Shown in pieces: positions 5,745 to 6,333 of a stretch of DNA of 6,333 nucleotides; the first letter of the stretch is position 1; each line of letters begins with the position of its first letter. The stretch is from Rhodospirillales bacterium (lineage in GTDB: Bacteria; Pseudomonadota; Alphaproteobacteria; Rhodospirillales; JABHCV01): NCBI GenBank assembly GCA_016776705.1, contig JADHSW010000169.1, positions 1 to 6,333 on the forward strand, read 5' to 3'. The notes beneath the pieces are model-generated. The model was not told the origin of the DNA and ran no database searches. It saw only the letters and a list, made by a program, of their open reading frames with translations. A program made the translations under genes and the position numbers.

Positions 5745-6333
5745 TTAAGTCCGTTCTTCGACGGGGATGTAATTGCGTTCAACTTCACCCGTGTAGAGCT
5801 GACGAGGACGTCCAATCCTTTGGGTCGGGTCTTCGATCATTTCATTCCACTGGGCAACCCAGCCAACAGTTCTTGAAACCGCAAACAGAACTGTGAACAT
5901 GTTGGTCGGAATTCCCATGGCGCGAAGGATGATGCCGGAATAGAAATCCACGTTCGGATACAGTTTCTTTTCAACGAAATATTCGTCCTCAAGGGCGATG
6001 CGCTCAAGCTCCATAGCCAGTTCGAGAAGCGGGTCATCCTCGATCCCCAGATCGCCAAGCACTTCGTGGGCGGTTTGACGCATAACCTGGGCGCGGGGGT
6101 CGAAGTTCTTGTAAACCCTGTGCCCAAAGCCCATCAGACGGAATGGATCGTTCTTGTCCTTGGCCTTGTTGATGAATTCAGGAACGTTATCAACGGTGCC
6201 GATTTCTTCGAGCATGTTCAGCACCGCTTCGTTGGCACCGCCGTGTGCGGGACCCCACAATGAGGCGATACCCGCCGCAATACAGGCAAAAGGATTGGCG
6301 CCGGAAGAACCTGCAATTCGAACGGTCGATGTC
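5745..6333 (-). CDS. gltA: Citrate synthase (type II), 3' part only
   Basis: A partial gene reading leftward. It is open to the window edge and ends at TAA (5745-5747), giving the last 195 residues of about 430. Citrate synthase condenses acetyl-CoA with oxaloacetate to start the citric acid cycle. The visible part opens with TSTVRIAGSSGANPFACIAA and contains all three catalytic residues: His in SLWGPAHGGANE (bases 6243-6245, E. coli His264), His in GFGHRVYKNFDPR (E. coli His305) and Asp in NVDFYSG (bases 5946-5948, E. coli Asp362). It ends with the RPRQLYTG block typical of the Gram-negative, NADH-sensitive hexameric type. The frame is intact. The start and N-terminal domain lie beyond 6333. 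It converges on gloA with 20 bases between the stops and shares the hairpin there. gltA beside the lpx cluster is a common alphaproteobacterial arrangement. Confidence 0.97.
   Translation of the reverse strand, partial: TSTVRIAGSSGANPFACIAAGIASLWGPAHGGANEAVLNMLEEIGTVDNVPEFINKAKDKNDPFRLMGFGHRVYKNFDPRAQVMRQTAHEVLGDLGIEDDPLLELAMELERIALEDEYFVEKKLYPNVDFYSGIILRAMGIPTNMFTVLFAVSRTVGWVAQWNEMIEDPTQRIGRPRQLYTGEVERNYIPVEERT

Overview
The window is a stretch of Gram-negative chromosome that is almost entirely coding. It carries the outer-membrane assembly and lipid A cluster in the order bamA (3' end) - skp/ompH - lpxD - fabZ - lpxA - lpxI::lpxB - gloA on the + strand, followed by a convergent citrate synthase gene (gltA, 5' end outside the window) on the - strand. 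The gene order, the use of LpxI (DUF1009 family) rather than LpxH, and gltA facing the end of the lpx cluster all point to an alphaproteobacterium. I cannot name the genus. Base composition looks near-balanced by eye and I saw no change of composition that would suggest recent transfer.

Layout: 1-477 holds the last strands of the BamA beta-barrel. 488-1039 is a periplasmic chaperone of the Skp/OmpH family with a signal peptide and a GTG start. 1065-2087 is LpxD, 2090-2560 FabZ (GTG start) and 2560-3360 LpxA. 3350-5320 is one uninterrupted 656-codon gene that encodes LpxI and LpxB in a single chain. 5317-5724 is a Ni-type glyoxalase I. A perfect 14-bp hairpin at 5708-5741 has the gloA stop codon in its loop, and gltA ends 3 bases beyond it. 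No gap between genes exceeds 25 bases.

The genes form one pathway. FabZ keeps 3-hydroxyacyl-ACP in balance with the fatty-acid pool. LpxA and LpxD use 3-hydroxyacyl-ACP to acylate UDP-GlcNAc at O-3 and, after LpxC (not in this window), at N-2. LpxI cleaves the resulting UDP-2,3-diacylglucosamine to lipid X, and LpxB joins lipid X to a second UDP-2,3-diacylglucosamine to give the lipid A disaccharide. BamA and Skp serve outer-membrane protein insertion, so the cluster co-produces the protein and lipid parts of the outer membrane. Spacing tightens along the cluster (10, 25 and 2 bases, then overlaps of 1, 11 and 4 bases), consistent with one transcript and translational coupling.

The main unusual feature is the LpxI-LpxB fusion. 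Two successive enzymes, normally separate proteins, are joined with essentially no linker, and the main catalytic residues I could place are present in both halves. Second-rank points are gloA coupled to the end of the lipid A operon, the stop-in-loop shared terminator, and several departures from remembered LpxI consensus in the LpxI half. No RNA genes, mobile elements, CRISPR arrays or convincing promoters were seen.
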